From Astropecten irregularis (taxonomy: Eukaryota; Echinodermata; Asteroidea; Paxillosida; Astropectinidae): a stretch of 64,000 nt of DNA. The position numbers were made by a program, and so were the translations under genes. Position 1 is the first letter of the stretch; every line of letters starts with the position of its first letter. The stretch spans positions 6,572,001-6,636,000 of the forward strand of contig OZ020251.1 in NCBI GenBank assembly GCA_963971285.1. Direction: 5' to 3'. Below, one piece after another: positions 36,195-49,893 of the stretch. The notes under the pieces are model-generated. The model did not search any database and was not told the origin of the DNA. It was given only the letters and a program-made list of their open reading frames with translations.

Positions 36195-37398
36195 TTGAAA
36201 TCTGGCTGCTCATTTCTGGGGCAGACTGAGGAAAAACAAAATTACACGTGTCTTTTTATTTTCAGTTTAGATCATAGATCTGAATTTTTGAACCTGAAGT
36301 CGCCCTGCATAGCGAAATCTGTAATGATTTATAAATCATGTTATGACGTTCTACACTGTAAGTGTATTATTATATGGCAGCGCGCTGTCAACTCCAATAT
36401 TTGAAACTATCTTTGAAATATGGCTGCTCATTTCTGGGGCAGACTGAGGAAAAACAAAATTACACGTGTCTTTTTATTTTCAGTCTAGATCAGAGATCTG
36501 AATTTTTGAACCTGAAGTCGCCCTGCGTAGCGAAATCTGTAATGTTTTACATATCATACCATACCGGTTTACACTGTATGTGTATTATATTTGGCAGTCT
36601 AATTCTATATTTTGAACACGATCTTTGAAATCTGACTGCTTAATTATGGGGCAAACTGAGGAAATTCCAATTGCACTTGTCTTTTTATTTTCAGTCTAGA
36701 TCAGCGATCTTAATTTCTAATCCTGAAGTCCCCCTGCGAAGCAAAATCTGTAATGATTTATATATCATGTTATTATGCTCAACACTGTATGAGTGTTATA
36801 TTTAGAATACTAAACTCAATGAAATATTATAAGTGATTAACACTAAAGTGTCGATTTTACGAAGCCCGAGGATCGATCGTACCCCCATCGTATCCTACAT
36901 AGGGCTGCAAGGCATAATTCATAGGTCATACGACTAATAGTTTGAGGTTACTGCAGTCCCACGTATTGGGCCGTTAGAATTATTTTTTTCACGATTTTTC
37001 ATTTCGTCCTTCGCACTAACGTCCCACGCTAAGCAATGCAGTAAAACATAAAATCATAAACCGATCACCTAAAAAATGTCTGAAATCAATTGAAAACATT
37101 GCACCTCCCCCTAAAAAAATCCTAACGCGCTTTAGCAATGAGCCCGTGTACAAACCATATTACGAAGGCTGGGATCTTGACCATAATTCACTGACTATGC
37201 CAGACGACTGGCTCATGCCATGCTTATAGGCAAGCCCATAGAGCCTGCGTGGAAAAAAATGAGTTGTGACATGAAATGGTCCTGGATTATGTTTGTCATA
37301 GTCAGTTAGATGCGGTCTAGTTTCAACCTTCGTGCATAAGTTTGTGTATCATTATATATGACAGCCCGCGGTCAAATCCTATATTTTGAACACGATCT
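36195..37398 (+). repeat. 1204-bp unit: A, B', D-E
   Basis: Counterpart of 30281-31484 at +5914. B' tail TATTTGGCAGTC instead of TATGTGGCAGTC. D keeps the GAGGAAATTCC deletion. Confidence 0.92.
36802..37340 (+). repeat. E block 12 (539 bp), type II
   Basis: Type II with CTCAATG and TAGTTTCAACC, otherwise like block 8. Confidence 0.9.
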
Positions 37399-38602
37399 TT
37401 GAAATCTGGCTGCTCATTTCTGGGGCAGACTGAGGAAAAACAAAATTACACGTGTCTTTTTATTTTCAGTTTAGATCATAGATCTGAATTTTTGAACCTG
37501 AAGTCGCCCTGCATAGCGAAATCTGTAATGATTTATAAATCATGTTATGACGTTCTACACTGTAAGTGTATTATTATATGGCAGCGCGCTGTCAACTCCA
37601 ATATTTGAAACTATCTTTGAAATATGGCTGCTCATTTCTGGGGCAGACTGAGGAAAAACAAAATTACACGTGTCTTTTTATTTTCAGTCTAGATCAGAGA
37701 TCTGAATTTTTGAACCTGAAGTCGCCCTGCGTAGCGAAATCTGTAATGTTTTACATATCATACCATACCGGTTTACACTGTATGTGTATTATATTTGGCA
37801 GTCTAATTCTATATTTTGAACACGATCTTTGAAATCTGACTGCTTAATTATGGGGCAAACTGAGGAAATTCCAATTGCACTTGTCTTTTTATTTTCAGTC
37901 TAGATCAGCGATCTTAATTTCTAATCCTGAAGTCCCCCTGCGAAGCAAAATCTGTAATGATTTATATATCGTGTTATTATGCTCAACACTGTATGAGTGT
38001 TATATTTAGAATACTAAACTCAATGAAATATTATAAGTGATTAACACTAAAGTGTCGATTTTACGAAGCCCGAGGATCGATCGTACCCCCATCGTATCCT
38101 ACATAGGGCTGCAAGGCATAATTCATAGGTCATACGACTAATAGTTTGAGGTTACTGCAGTCCCACGTATTGGGCCGTTAGAATTATTTTTTTCACGATT
38201 TTTCATTTCGTCCTTCGCACTAACGTCCCACGCTAAGCAATGCAGTAAAACATAAAATCATAAACCGATCACCTAAAAAATGTCTGAAATCAATTGAAAA
38301 CATTGCACCTCCCCCTAAAAAAATCCTAACGCGCTTTAGCAATGAGCCCGTGTACAAACCATATTACGAAGGCTGGGATCTTGAACATAATTCACTGACT
38401 ATGCCAGACGACTGGCTCATGCCATGCTTATAGGCAAGCCCATAGAGCCTGCGTGGAAAAAAATGAGTTGTGACATGAAATGGTCCTGGATTATGTTTGT
38501 CATAGTCAGTTAGATGCGGTCTAGTTTCCACCTTCGTGCATAAGTTTGTGTATCATTATATATGACAGCCCGCGGTCAAATCCTATATTTTGAACACGAT
38601 CT
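37399..38602 (+). repeat. 1204-bp unit: A, B', D-E
   Basis: Counterpart of 31485-32688. D has ATATATCGTGTTATT, a private change. The E block ends as in block 9 with CTTGAACAT, supporting homology at the +5914 offset. Confidence 0.92.
38006..38544 (+). repeat. E block 13 (539 bp), type II with CTTGAACAT
   Basis: As block 9, but without AATGTAG and GGAAAAGAATG, so those two changes in block 9 postdate the 5914-bp duplication. Confidence 0.9.
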
Positions 38603-40558
38603 TTGAAATCTGGCTGCTCATTTCTGGGGCAGACTGAGGAAAAACAAAATTACACGTGTCTTTTTATTTTCAGTCTAGATCATAGATCTGAATTTTTGAA
38701 CCTGAAGTCGCCCTGCATAGCGAAATCTGTAGTGATTTATAAATCATGTTATGACGTTCTACACTGTATTTGTATTATTATATGGCTGCGCGCTGTCAAA
38801 TCCAATATTTGAAAACGATCTTTGAAATCTGGCTGCTCATTTCTGTGGCAGACTGAGGAAAAACAAAATTACACGTTTCTTTTTATTTTCAGTCTAGATC
38901 ATAGATCTGAATTTTTGAACCTGAAGTCGCCCTGCATAGCGAAATATGTAATGATTTATATATCATTTTATGACGTTCTACACTGTATGTGTATTATTAT
39001 ATGGCAGCGCGCTGTCAAATCCAATATTTTGAAAACGATCTTTGAAATCTGCCTGCTCATTTCTCGGGCAAACTCAGGAAAAACAAAATTACACGTGTCT
39101 TTTTATTTTCAGTGTAGGTCATAGATCTGAGTTGCTGAACCTGAAGTCGCTCTGCGTAGCGAAATCTTTAATGATTTATTATATCATGTTATTACGTTCT
39201 AAACTGTATCTGTATTATATGTGGCAGTCTAATTCTATATTTTGAACACGATCTTTGAAATCTGGCTGCTCATTTCTGGGGCAGACTGAGGAAAAACAAA
39301 ATTACACGTGTCTTTTTATTTTCAGTCTAGATCATAGATCTGAATTTTTGAACCTGAAGTCGCCCTGCATAGCGAAATCTGTAGTGATTTATAAATCATG
39401 TTATGACGTTCTACACTGTATTTGTATTATTATATGGCTGCGCGCTGTCAAATCCAATATTTGAAAACGATCTTTGAAATCTGGCTGCTCATTTCTGTGG
39501 CAGACTGAGGAAAAACAAAATTACACGTTTCTTTTTATTTTCAGTCTAGATCATAGATCTGAATTTTTGAACCTGAAGTCGCCCTGCATAGCGAAATATG
39601 TAATGATTTATATATCATTTTATGACGTTCTACACTGTATGTGTATTATTATATGGCAGCGCGCTGTCAAATCCAATATTTTGAAAACGATCTTTGAAAT
39701 CTGCCTGCTCATTTCTCGGGCAAACTCAGGAAAAACAAAATTACACGTGTCTTTTTATTTTCAGTGTAGGTCATAGATCTGAGTTGCTGAACCTGAAGTC
39801 GCTCTGCGTAGCGAAATCTTTAATGATTTATTATATCATGTTATTACGTTCTACACTGTATCTGTATTATATGTGGCAGTCTAATTCTATATTTTGAACA
39901 CGATCTTTGAAATCTGGCTGCTCATTTCTGGGGCAGACTGAGGAAAAACAAAATTACACGTGTCTTTTTATTTTCAGTCTAGATCATAGATCTGAATTTT
40001 TGAACCTGAAGTCGCCCTGCATAGCGAAATCTGTAGTGATTTATAAATCATGTTATGACGTTCTACACTGTATTTGTATTATTATATGGCTGCGCGCTGT
40101 CAAATCCAATATTTGAAAACGATCTTTGAAATCTGGCTGCTCATTTCTCGGGCAGACTGAGGAAAAACAAAATTACACGTTTCTTTTTATTTTCAGTCTA
40201 GATCATAGATCTGAATTTTTGAACCTGAAGTCGCCCTGCATAGCGAAATATGTAATGATTTATATATCATTTTATGACGTTCTACACTGTATGTGTATTA
40301 TTATATGGCAGCGCGCTGTCAAATCCAATATTTTGAAAACGATCTTTGAAATCTGCCTGCTCATTTCTCGGGCAAACTCAGGAAAAACAAAATTACACGT
40401 GTCTTTTTATTTTCAGTGTAGGTCATAGATCTGAGTTGCTGAACCTGAAGTCGCTCTGCGTAGCGAAATCTTTAATGATTTATTATATCATGTTATTACG
40501 TTCTACACTGTATCTGTATTATATGTGGCAGTCTAATTCTATATTTTGAACACGATCT
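38603..40558 (+). repeat. Trimer array, 3 x 652 bp
   Basis: Starts 38603, 39255 and 39907, allele order W-K, W-T, G-T, the same as the array at 32689. Followed by D at 40559. Confidence 0.93.
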
Positions 40559-40736
40559 TTGAAATCTGACTGCTTAATTATGGGGCAAACTGAGGAAAAT
40601 TCCAATTGCACTTGTCTTTTTATTTTCAGTCTAGATCAACGATCTTAATTTCTAATCCTGAAGTCCCCCTGCGAAGCAAAATCTGTAATGATTTATATAT
40701 CATGTTATTATGCTCAACACTGTATGAGTGTTATAT

Positions 40737-41273
40737 TTAGAATGCTAAACTCAATGAAATATTATAAGTGATTCACACTAAAGTGTCGATTTTACGAAGC
40801 CCGAGGATCGATCGTACCCCATAGTATCCTACGTAGGGCTGCAAGGCATAATTCATAGGTCATACGACTAATAGTTTGAGGTTACTGCAGTCCCACGTAT
40901 TGGGCCGTTAGAATTATTTTTTTCACGATTTTTTATTTCGTCCTTCGCACTAACGTCCCACGGTAAGCAATGCAGTAAAACATAAAATCATAACCGATCA
41001 CCTAAAAAATGTCTGAAATCAAGTGAAAACGTTCCACCTCCCCCTAAAAAAATCATAACGCGCTTTAGCAATGAGCCCGTGTACAAACCATATTACGAAG
41101 GCTGGGATCTTGAACATAATTCACTGACTATGCCAGACGACTGGCTCATGCCATGCTTATAGGCAAGCCCATAGAGCCTGCGTGGAAAAAAATGAGTTGT
41201 GACATGAAATGGTCCTGGATTATGTTTGTCATAGTCAGTTAGATGCGGTCTAGTTTCCACCTTCGTGCATAAG
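40737..41273 (+). repeat. E block 14 (537 bp), type I/II mosaic
   Basis: Type I from the left through CATAGTATCC, CACGGTAAGC, AAAACGTTCC and AATCATAACG. It is then type II with CTTGAACAT and CCTGGATTATG. The switch lies between about 41055 and 41112. One C is missing from the CCCCC run and one A from ATAAACCG, giving 537 bp. Shares GAATGCTAAAC with blocks 15 and 16. Confidence 0.9.
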
Positions 41274-41331
41274 TTTGTGTATCATTATATATGACAGCCC
41301 GCGGTCAAATCCTATATTTTGAACACGATCT

Positions 41332-43286
41332 TTGAAATCTGGCTGCTCATTTCTGGGGCAGACTGAGGAAAAACAAAATTACACGTGTCTTTTTATTTTC
41401 AGTCTAGATCATAGATCTGAATTTTTGAACCTGAAGTCGCCCTGCATAGCGAAATCTGTAGTGATTTATAAATCATGTTATGACGTTCTACACTGTATTT
41501 GTATTATTATATGGCTGCGCGCTGTCAAATCCAATATTTGAAAACGATCTTTGAAATCTGGCTGCTCATTTCTGTGGCAGACTGAGGAAAAACAAAATTA
41601 CACGTTTCTTTTTATTTTCAGTCTAGATCATAGATCTGAATTTTTGAACCTGAAGTCGCCCTGCATAGCGAAATATGTAATGATTTATATATCATTTTAT
41701 GACGTTCTACACTGTATGTGTATTATTATATGGCAGCGCGCTGTCAAATCCAATATTTTGAAAACGATCTTTGAAATCTGCCTGCTCATTTCTCGGGCAA
41801 ACTCAGGAAAAACAAAATTACACGTGTCTTTTTATTTTCAGTGTAGGTCATAGATCTGAGTTGCTGAACCTGAAGTCGCTCTGCGTAGCGAAATCTTTAA
41901 TGATTTATTATATCATGTTATTACGTTCTAAACTGTATCTGTATTATATGTGGCAGTCTAATTCTATATTTTGAACACGATCTTTGAAATCTGGCTGCTC
42001 ATTTCTGGGGCAGACTGAGGAAAAACAAAATTACACGTGTCTTTTTATTTTCAGTCTAGATCATAGATCTGAATTTTTGAACCTGAAGTCGCCCTGCATA
42101 GCGAAATCTGTAGTGATTTATAAATCATGTTATGACGTTCTACACTGTATTTGTATTATTATATGGCTGCGCGCTGTCAAATCCAATATTTGAAAACGAT
42201 CTTTGAAATCTGGCTGCTCATTTCTGTGGCAGACTGAGGAAAAACAAAATTACACGTTTCTTTTTATTTTCAGTCTAGATCATAGATCTGAATTTTTGAA
42301 CCTGAAGTCGCCCTGCATAGCGAAATATGTAATGATTTATATATCATTTTATGACGTTCTACACTGTATGTGTATTATTATATGGCAGCGCGCTGTCAAA
42401 TCCAATATTTTGAAAACGATCTTTGAAATCTGCCTGCTCATTTCTCGGGCAAACTCAGGAAAAACAAAATTACACGTGTCTTTTTATTTTCAGTGTAGGT
42501 CATAGATCTGAGTTGCTGAACCTGAAGTCGCTCTGCGTAGCGAAATCTTTAATGATTTATTATATCATGTTATTACGTTCTACACTGTATCTGTATTATA
42601 TGTGGCAGTCTAATTCTATATTTTGAACACGATCTTTGAAATCTGGCTGCTCATTTCTGGGGCAGACTGAGGAAAAACAAAATTACACGTGTCTTTTTAT
42701 TTTCAGTCTAGATCATAGATCTGAATTTTTGAACCTGAAGTCGCCCTGCATAGCGAAATCTGTAGTGATTTATAAATCATGTTATGACGTTCTACACTGT
42801 ATTTGTATTATTATATGGCTGCGCGCTGTCAAATCCAATATTTGAAAACGATCTTTGAAATCTGGCTGCTCATTTCTGTGGCAGACTGAGGAAAAACAAA
42901 ATTACACGTTTCTTTTTATTTTCAGTCTAGATCATAGATCTGAATTTTTGAACCTGAAGTCGCCCTGCATAGCGAAATATGTAATGATTTATATATCATT
43001 TTATGACGTTCTACACTGTATGTGTATTATTATATGGCAGCGCGCTGTCAAATCCAATATTTTGAAAACGATCTTTGAAATCTGCCTGCTCATTTCTCGG
43101 GCAAACTCAGGAAAAACAAAATTACACGTGTCTTTTTATTTTCAGTGAAGGTCATAGATCTGAGTTGCTGAACCTGAAGTCGCTCTGCGTGCGAAATCTT
43201 TAATGATTTATTATATCATGTTATTACGTTCTACACTGTATCTGTATTATATGTGGCAGTCTAATTCTATATTTTGAACACGATCT
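41332..43286 (+). repeat. Trimer array, 3 trimers (1955 bp)
   Basis: Starts 41332, 41984 and 42636, allele order W-K, W-T, W-T: the third trimer has W where the other three-trimer arrays have G. The last C monomer has CAGTGAAGGTC and a one-base loss in CTGCGTGCG, making the array 1955 bp. Confidence 0.92.
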
Positions 43287-43464
43287 TTGAAATCTGACTG
43301 CTTAATTATGGGGCAAACTGAGGAAAATTCCAATTGCACTTGTCTTTTTATTTTCAGTCTAGATCAACGATCTTAATTTCTAATCCTGAAGTCCCCCTGC
43401 GAAGCAAAATCTGTAATGATTTATATATCATGTTATTATGCTCAACACTGTATGAGTGTTATAT

Positions 43465-44002
43465 TTAGAATGCTAAACTCAATGAAATATTATAAGTGAT
43501 TCACACTAAAGTGTCGATTTTACGAAGCCCGAGGATCGATCGTACCCCATAGTATCCTACGTAGGGCTGCAAGGCATAATTCATAGGTCATACGACTAAT
43601 AGTTTGAGGTTACTGCAGTCCCACGTATTGGGCCGTTAGAATTATTTTTTTCACGATTTTTTATTTCGTCCTTCGCACTAACGTCCCACGGTAAGCAATG
43701 CAGTAAAACATAAAATCATAAACCGATCACCTAAAAAATGTCTGAAATCAAGTGAAAACGTTCCACCTCCCCCTAAAAAAATCATAACGCGCTTTAGCAA
43801 TGAGCCCGTGTACAAACCATATTACGAAGGCTGGGATCTTGAACATAATTCACTGACTATGCCAGACGACTGGCTCATGCCATGCTTATAGGCAAGCCCA
43901 TAGAGCCTGCGTGGAAAAAAATGAGTTGTGACATGAAATGGTCCTGGATTATGTTTGTCATAGTCAGTTAGATGCGGTCTAGTTTCCACCTTCGTGCATA
44001 AG
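43465..44002 (+). repeat. E block 15 (538 bp), type I/II mosaic
   Basis: Same mosaic pattern as block 14 with the same missing C, but ATAAACCG is intact. It confirms that the 41332 unit was copied after the mosaic formed. Confidence 0.9.
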
Positions 44003-44060
44003 TTTGTGTATCATTATATATGACAGCCCGCGGTCAAATCCTATATTTTGAACACGATCT

Positions 44061-47000
44061 TTGAAATCTGGCTGCTCATTTCTGGGGCAGACTGAGGAAA
44101 AACAAAATTACACGTGTCTTTTTATTTTCAGTCTAGATCATAGATCTGAATTTTTGAACCTGAAGTCGCCCTGCATAGCGAAATCTGTAGTGATTTATAA
44201 ATCATGTTATGACGTTCTACACTGTATTTGTATTATTATATGGCTGCGCGCTGTCAAATCCAATATTTGAAAACGATCTTTGAAATCTGGCTGCTCATTT
44301 CTGTGGCAGACTGAGGAAAAACAAAATTACACGTTTCTTTTTATTTTCAGTCTAGATCATAGATCTGAATTTTTGAACCTGAAGTCGCCCTGCATAGCGA
44401 AATATGTAATGATTTATATATCATTTTATGACGTTCTACACTGTATGTGTATTATTATATGGCAGCGCGCTGTCAAATCCAATATTTTGAAAACGATCTT
44501 TGAAATCTGCCTGCTCATTTCTCGGGCAAACTCAGGAAAAACAAAATTACACGTGTCTTTTTATTTTCAGTGTAGGTCATAGATCTGAGTTGCTGAACCT
44601 GAAGTCGCTCTGCGTAGCGAAATCTTTAATGATTTATTATATCATGTTATTACGTTCTAAACTGTATCTGTATTATATGTGGCAGTCTAATTCTATATTT
44701 TGAACACGATCTTTGAAATCTGGCTGCTCATTTCTGGGGCAGACTGAGGAAAAACAAAATTACACGTGTCTTTTTATTTTCAGTCTAGATCATAGATCTG
44801 AATTTTTGAACCTGAAGTCGCCCTGCATAGCGAAATCTGTAGTGATTTATAAATCATGTTATGACGTTCTACACTGTATTTGTATTATTATATGGCTGCG
44901 CGCTGTCAAATCCAATATTTGAAAACGATCTTTGAAATCTGGCTGCTCATTTCTGTGGCAGACTGAGGAAAAACAAAATTACACGTTTCTTTTTATTTTC
45001 AGTCTAGATCATAGATCTGAATTTTTGAACCTGAAGTCGCCCTGCATAGCGAAATATGTAATGATTTATATATCATTTTATGACGTTCTACACTGTATGT
45101 GTATTATTATATGGCAGCGCGCTGTCAAATCCAATATTTTGAAAACGATCTTTGAAATCTGCCTGCTCATTTCTCGGGCAAACTCAGGAAAAACAAAATT
45201 ACACGTGTCTTTTTATTTTCAGTGTAGGTCATAGATCTGAGTTGCTGAACCTGAAGTCGCTCTGCGTAGCGAAATCTTTAATGATTTATTATATCATGTT
45301 ATTACGTTCTACACTGTATCTGTATTATATGTGGCAGTCTAATTCTATATTTTGAACACGATCTTTGAAATCTGGCTGCTCATTTCTGGGGCAGACTGAG
45401 GAAAAACAAAATTACACGTGTCTTTTTATTTTCAGTCTAGATCATAGATCTGAATTTTTGAACCTGAAGTCGCCCTGCATAGCGAAATCTGTAGTGATTT
45501 ATAAATCATGTTATGACGTTCTACACTGTATTTGTATTATTATATGGCTGCGCGCTGTCAAATCCAATATTTGAAAACGATCTTTGAAATCTGGCTGCTC
45601 ATTTCTCGGGCAGACTGAGGAAAAACAAAATTACACGTTTCTTTTTATTTTCAGTCTAGATCATAGATCTGAATTTTTGAACCTGAAGTCGCCCTGCATA
45701 GCGAAATATGTAATGATTTATATATCATTTTATGACGTTCTACACTGTATGTGTATTATTATATGGCAGCGCGCTGTCAAATCCAATATTTTGAAAACGA
45801 TCTTTGAAATCTGCCTGCTCATTTCTCGGGCAAACTCAGGAAAAACAAAATTACACGTGTCTTTTTATTTTCAGTGTAGGTCATAGATCTGAGTTGCTGA
45901 ACCTGAAGTCGCTCTGCGTAGCGAAATCTTTAATGATTTATTATATCATGTTATTACGTTCTAAACTGTATCTGTATTATATGTGGCAGTCTAATTCTAT
46001 ATTTTGAACACGATCTTTGAAATCTGGCTGCTCATTTCTGGGGCAGACTGAGGAAAAACAAAATTACACGTGTCTTTTTATTTTCAGTCTAGATCATAGA
46101 TCTGAATTTTTGAACCTGAAGTCGCCCTGCATAGCGAAATCTGTAGTGATTTATAAATCATGTTATGACGTTCTACACTGTATTTGTATTATTATATGGC
46201 TGCGCGCTGTCAAATCCAATATTTGAAAACGATCTTTGAAATCTGGCTGCTCATTTCTGTGGCAGACTGAGGAAAAACAAAATTACACGTTTCTTTTTAT
46301 TTTCAGTCTAGATCATAGATCTGAATTTTTGAACCTGAAGTCGCCCTGCATAGCGAAATATGTAATGATTTATATATCATTTTATGACGTTCTACACTGT
46401 ATGTGTATTATTATATGGCAGCGCGCTGTCAAATCCAATATTTTGAAAACGATCTTTGAAATCAGCCTGCTCATTTCTCGGGCAAACTCAGGAAAAACAA
46501 AATTACACGTGTCTTTTTATTTTCAGTGTAGGTCATAGATCTGAGTTGCTGAACCTGAAGTCGCTCTGCGTAGCGAAATCTTTAATGATTTATTATATCA
46601 TGTTATTACGTTCTACACTGTATCTGTATTATATGTGGCAGTCTAATTCTATATTTTGAACACGATCTTTGAAATCTGGCTGCTCATTTCTGGGGCAGAC
46701 TGAGGAAAAACAAAATTACACGTGTCTTTTTATTTTCAGTCTAGATCATAGATCTGAATTTTTGAACCTGAAGTCGCCCTGCATAGCGAAATCTGTAGTG
46801 ATTTATAAATCATGTTATGACGTTCTACACTGTATTTGTATTATTATATGGCTGCGCGCTGTCAAATCCAATATTTGAAAACGATCTTTGAAATCTGGCT
46901 GCTCATTTCTCGGGCAGACTGAGGAAAAACAAAATTACACGTTTCTTTTTATTTTCAGTCTAGATCATAGATCTGAATTTTTGAACCTGAAGTCGCCCTG

Positions 47001-47320
47001 CATAGCGAAATATGTAATGATTTATATATCATTTTATGACGTTCTACACTGTATGTGTATTATTATATGGCAGCGCGCTGTCAAATCCAATATTTTGAAA
47101 ACGATCTTTGAAATCTGCCTGCTCATTTCTCGGGCAAACTCAGGAAAAACAAAATTACACGTGTCTTTTTATTTTCAGTGTAGGTCATAGATCTGAGTTG
47201 CTGAACCTGAAGTCGCTCTGCGTAGCGAAATCTTTAATGATTTATTATATCATGTTATTACGTTCTACACTGTATCTGTATTATATGTGGCAGTCTAATT
47301 CTATATTTTGAACACGATCT
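44061..47320 (+). repeat. Trimer array, 5 x 652 bp, unequal-crossover product
   Basis: Starts 44061, 44713, 45365, 46017 and 46669. The allele order is W-K, W-T, G-K, W-T, G-T. The third trimer combines G of a third trimer (45607) with K of a first trimer (45963). Trimers 4 and 5 then repeat the order of trimers 2 and 3. That is exactly 1-2-3/1-2-3, the expected product of one misaligned exchange between two three-trimer arrays. Private: AATCAGCCTGC near 46462. Confidence 0.93.
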
Positions 47321-47498
47321 TTGAAATCTGACTGCTTAATTATGGGGCAAACTGAGGAAAATTCCAATTGCACTTGTCTTTTTATTTTCAGTCTAGATCA
47401 ACGATCTTAATTTCTAATCCTGAAGTCCCCCTGCGAAGCAAAATCTGTAATGATTTATATATCATGTTATTATGCTCAACACTGTATGAGTGTTATAT

Positions 47499-48036
47499 TT
47501 AGAATGCTAAACTCTATGAAATATTATAAGTGATTCACACTAAAGTGTCGATTTTACGAAGCCCGAGGATCGATCGTACCCCATAGTATCCTACGTAGGG
47601 CTGCAAGGCATAATTCATAGGTCATACGACTAATAGTTTGAGGTTACTGCAGTCCCACGTATTGGGCCGTTAGAATTATTTTTTTCACGATTTTTTATTT
47701 CGTCCTTCGCACTAACGTCCCACGGTAAGCAATGCAGTAAAACATAAAATCATAAACCGATCACCTAAAAAATGTCTGAAATCAAGTGAAAACGTTCCAC
47801 CTCCCCCTAAAAAAATCATAACGCGCTTTAGCAATGAGCCCGTGTACAAACCATATTACGAAGGCTGGGATCTTGACCATAATTCACTGACTATGCCAGA
47901 CGACTGGCTCATGCCATGCTTATAGGCAAGCCCATAGAGCCTGCGTGGAAAAAAATGAGTTGTGACATGAAATGGTCCTGAATTATGTTTGTCATAGTCA
48001 GTTAGATGCGGTCTAGTTTCCACCTTCGTGCATAAG
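47499..48036 (+). repeat. E block 16 (538 bp), type I
   Basis: Type I throughout, including CTTGACCAT and CCTGAATTATG, with the CCCC deletion and GAATGCTAAAC of blocks 14 and 15, and private ACTCTATG. It shows the type I 3' end that blocks 14 and 15 lost. It ends the 4034-bp unit. Confidence 0.9.
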
Positions 48037-48524
48037 TTTGTGTATCATTATATATGACAGCCCGCGGTAAAATCCTATATTTTGAACACGATCTTTGAAA
48101 TCTGGCTGCTCATTTCTGGGGCAGACTGAGGAAAAACAAAATTACACGTGTCTTTTTATTTTCAGTGTAGATCATAGATCTGAATTTTTGAACCTAAAGT
48201 CGCCCTGCATAGCGAAATCTGTAATGATTTATAAATCAAGTTATGACGTTCTACACTGTAAGTGTATTATTATATGGCAGCGCGCTGTCAACTCCAATAT
48301 TTGAAACTATCTTTGAAATATGGCTGCTCATTTCTGGGGCAGACTGAGGAAAAACAAAATTACACGTGTCTTTTTATTTTCAGTCTAGATCAGAGATCTG
48401 AATTTTTGAACCTGAAGTCGCCCTGCGTAGCGAAATCTGTAATGTTTTACATATCATACCATACCGGTTTACACTGTATGTGTATTATATGTGGCAGTCT
48501 AATTCTATATTTTGAACACGATCT

Positions 48525-48743
48525 TTGAAATCTGACTGCTTAATTATGGGGCAAACTGAGGAAAATTCCAATTGCACTTGTCTTTTTATTTTCAGTCTAG
48601 ATCATAGATCTGAATTTTTGAACCTGAAGTCGCCCTGCATAGCGAAATCTGTAGTGATTTATAAATCATGTTATGACGTTCTACACTGTATTTGTATTAT
48701 TATATGGCTGCGCGCTGTCAAATCCAATATTTGAAAACGATCT
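48525..48743 (+). repeat. D/A chimeric monomer
   Basis: The head is D (CTGACTGCTTAATTATGGGG, TTCCAATTGCACTTGTC). From AGATC-ATA-GATCT on it is trimer member 1 (GTAGTGATTTAT, GGCTGCGCGCTG). The switch lies in the shared core around 48583-48605. Being D on the left and A on the right, it is the reciprocal orientation to the A/D chimera at 35420. Confidence 0.92.
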
Positions 48744-49354
48744 TTGAAATCTGGCTGCTCATTTCTGTGGCAGACTGAGGAAAAACAAAATTACACGTTT
48801 CTTTTTATTTTCAGTCTAGATCATAGATCTGAACTTTTGAACCTGAAGTCGCCCTGCATAGCGAAATATGTAATGATTTATATATCATGTTATGACGTTC
48901 TACACTGTATGTGTATTATTATATGGCAGCGCGCTGTCAAATCCAATATTTTGAAAACGATCTTTGAAATCTGCCTGCTCATTTCTCGGGCAAACTCAGG
49001 AAAAACAAAATTACACGTGTCTTTTTATTTTCAGTGTAGGTCATAGATCTGAATTGCTGAACCTGAAGTCGGTCTGCGTAGCGAAATCTGTAATGATTTA
49101 TTATATCATGTTATTACGTTCTACACTGTATCTGTATTATATGTGGCAGTCTAATTCTATATTTTGAACACGATCTTTGAAATCTGACTGCTTAATTATG
49201 GGGCAAACTGAGGAAAATTCCAATTGCACTTGTCTTTTTATTTTCAGTCTAGATCAACGATCTTAATTTCTAATCCTGAAGTCCCCCTGCGAAGCAAAAT
49301 CTGTAATGATTTATATATCATGTTATTATGCTCAACACTGTATGAGTGTTATAT

Positions 49355-49893
49355 TTAGAATACTAAACTCAATGAAATATTATAAGTGATTCACACTAAA
49401 GTGTCGATTTTACGAAGCCCGAGGATCGATCGTACCCCCATAGTATCCTACGTAGGGCTGCAAGGCATAATTCATAGGTCATACGACTAATAGTTTGAGG
49501 TTACTGCAGTCCCACGTATTTGGCCGTTAGAATTATTTTTTTCACGATTTTTTATTTCGTCCTTCGCACTAACGTCCCACGGTAAGCAATGCAGTAAAAC
49601 ATAAAATCATAAACCGATCACCTAAAAAATGTCTGAAATCAAGTGAAAACGTTCCACCTCCCCCTAAAAAAATCATAACGCGCTTTAGCAATGAGCCCGT
49701 GTACAAACCATATTACGAAGGCTGGGATCTTGACCATAATTCACTGACTATGCCAGACGACTGGCTCATGCCATGCTTATAGGCAAGCCCATAGAGCCTG
49801 CGTGGAAAAAAATGAGTTGTGACATGAAATGGTCCTGAATTATGTTTGTCATAGTCAGTTAGATGCGGTCTAGTTTCCACCTTCGTGCATAAG
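49355..49893 (+). repeat. E block 17 (539 bp), type I
   Basis: Type I with ATTTGGCCG. The tail following it has CCCGCAGTAAAATCC, which breaks the CCGCGG palindrome. Confidence 0.9.

Larger units (their letters stand above)
36195..40700 (+). repeat. 5914-bp super-repeat, copy 2 (incomplete)
   Basis: Repeats the first 4.5 kb of 30281-36194: two 1204-bp units, then the three-trimer array with the same W-K, W-T, G-T order. Homology weakens in the D-E composite after 40700, where E block 14 carries other alleles. The 775-bp minimal unit is replaced by another trimer unit at 41332. The right edge is approximate. Confidence 0.85.
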
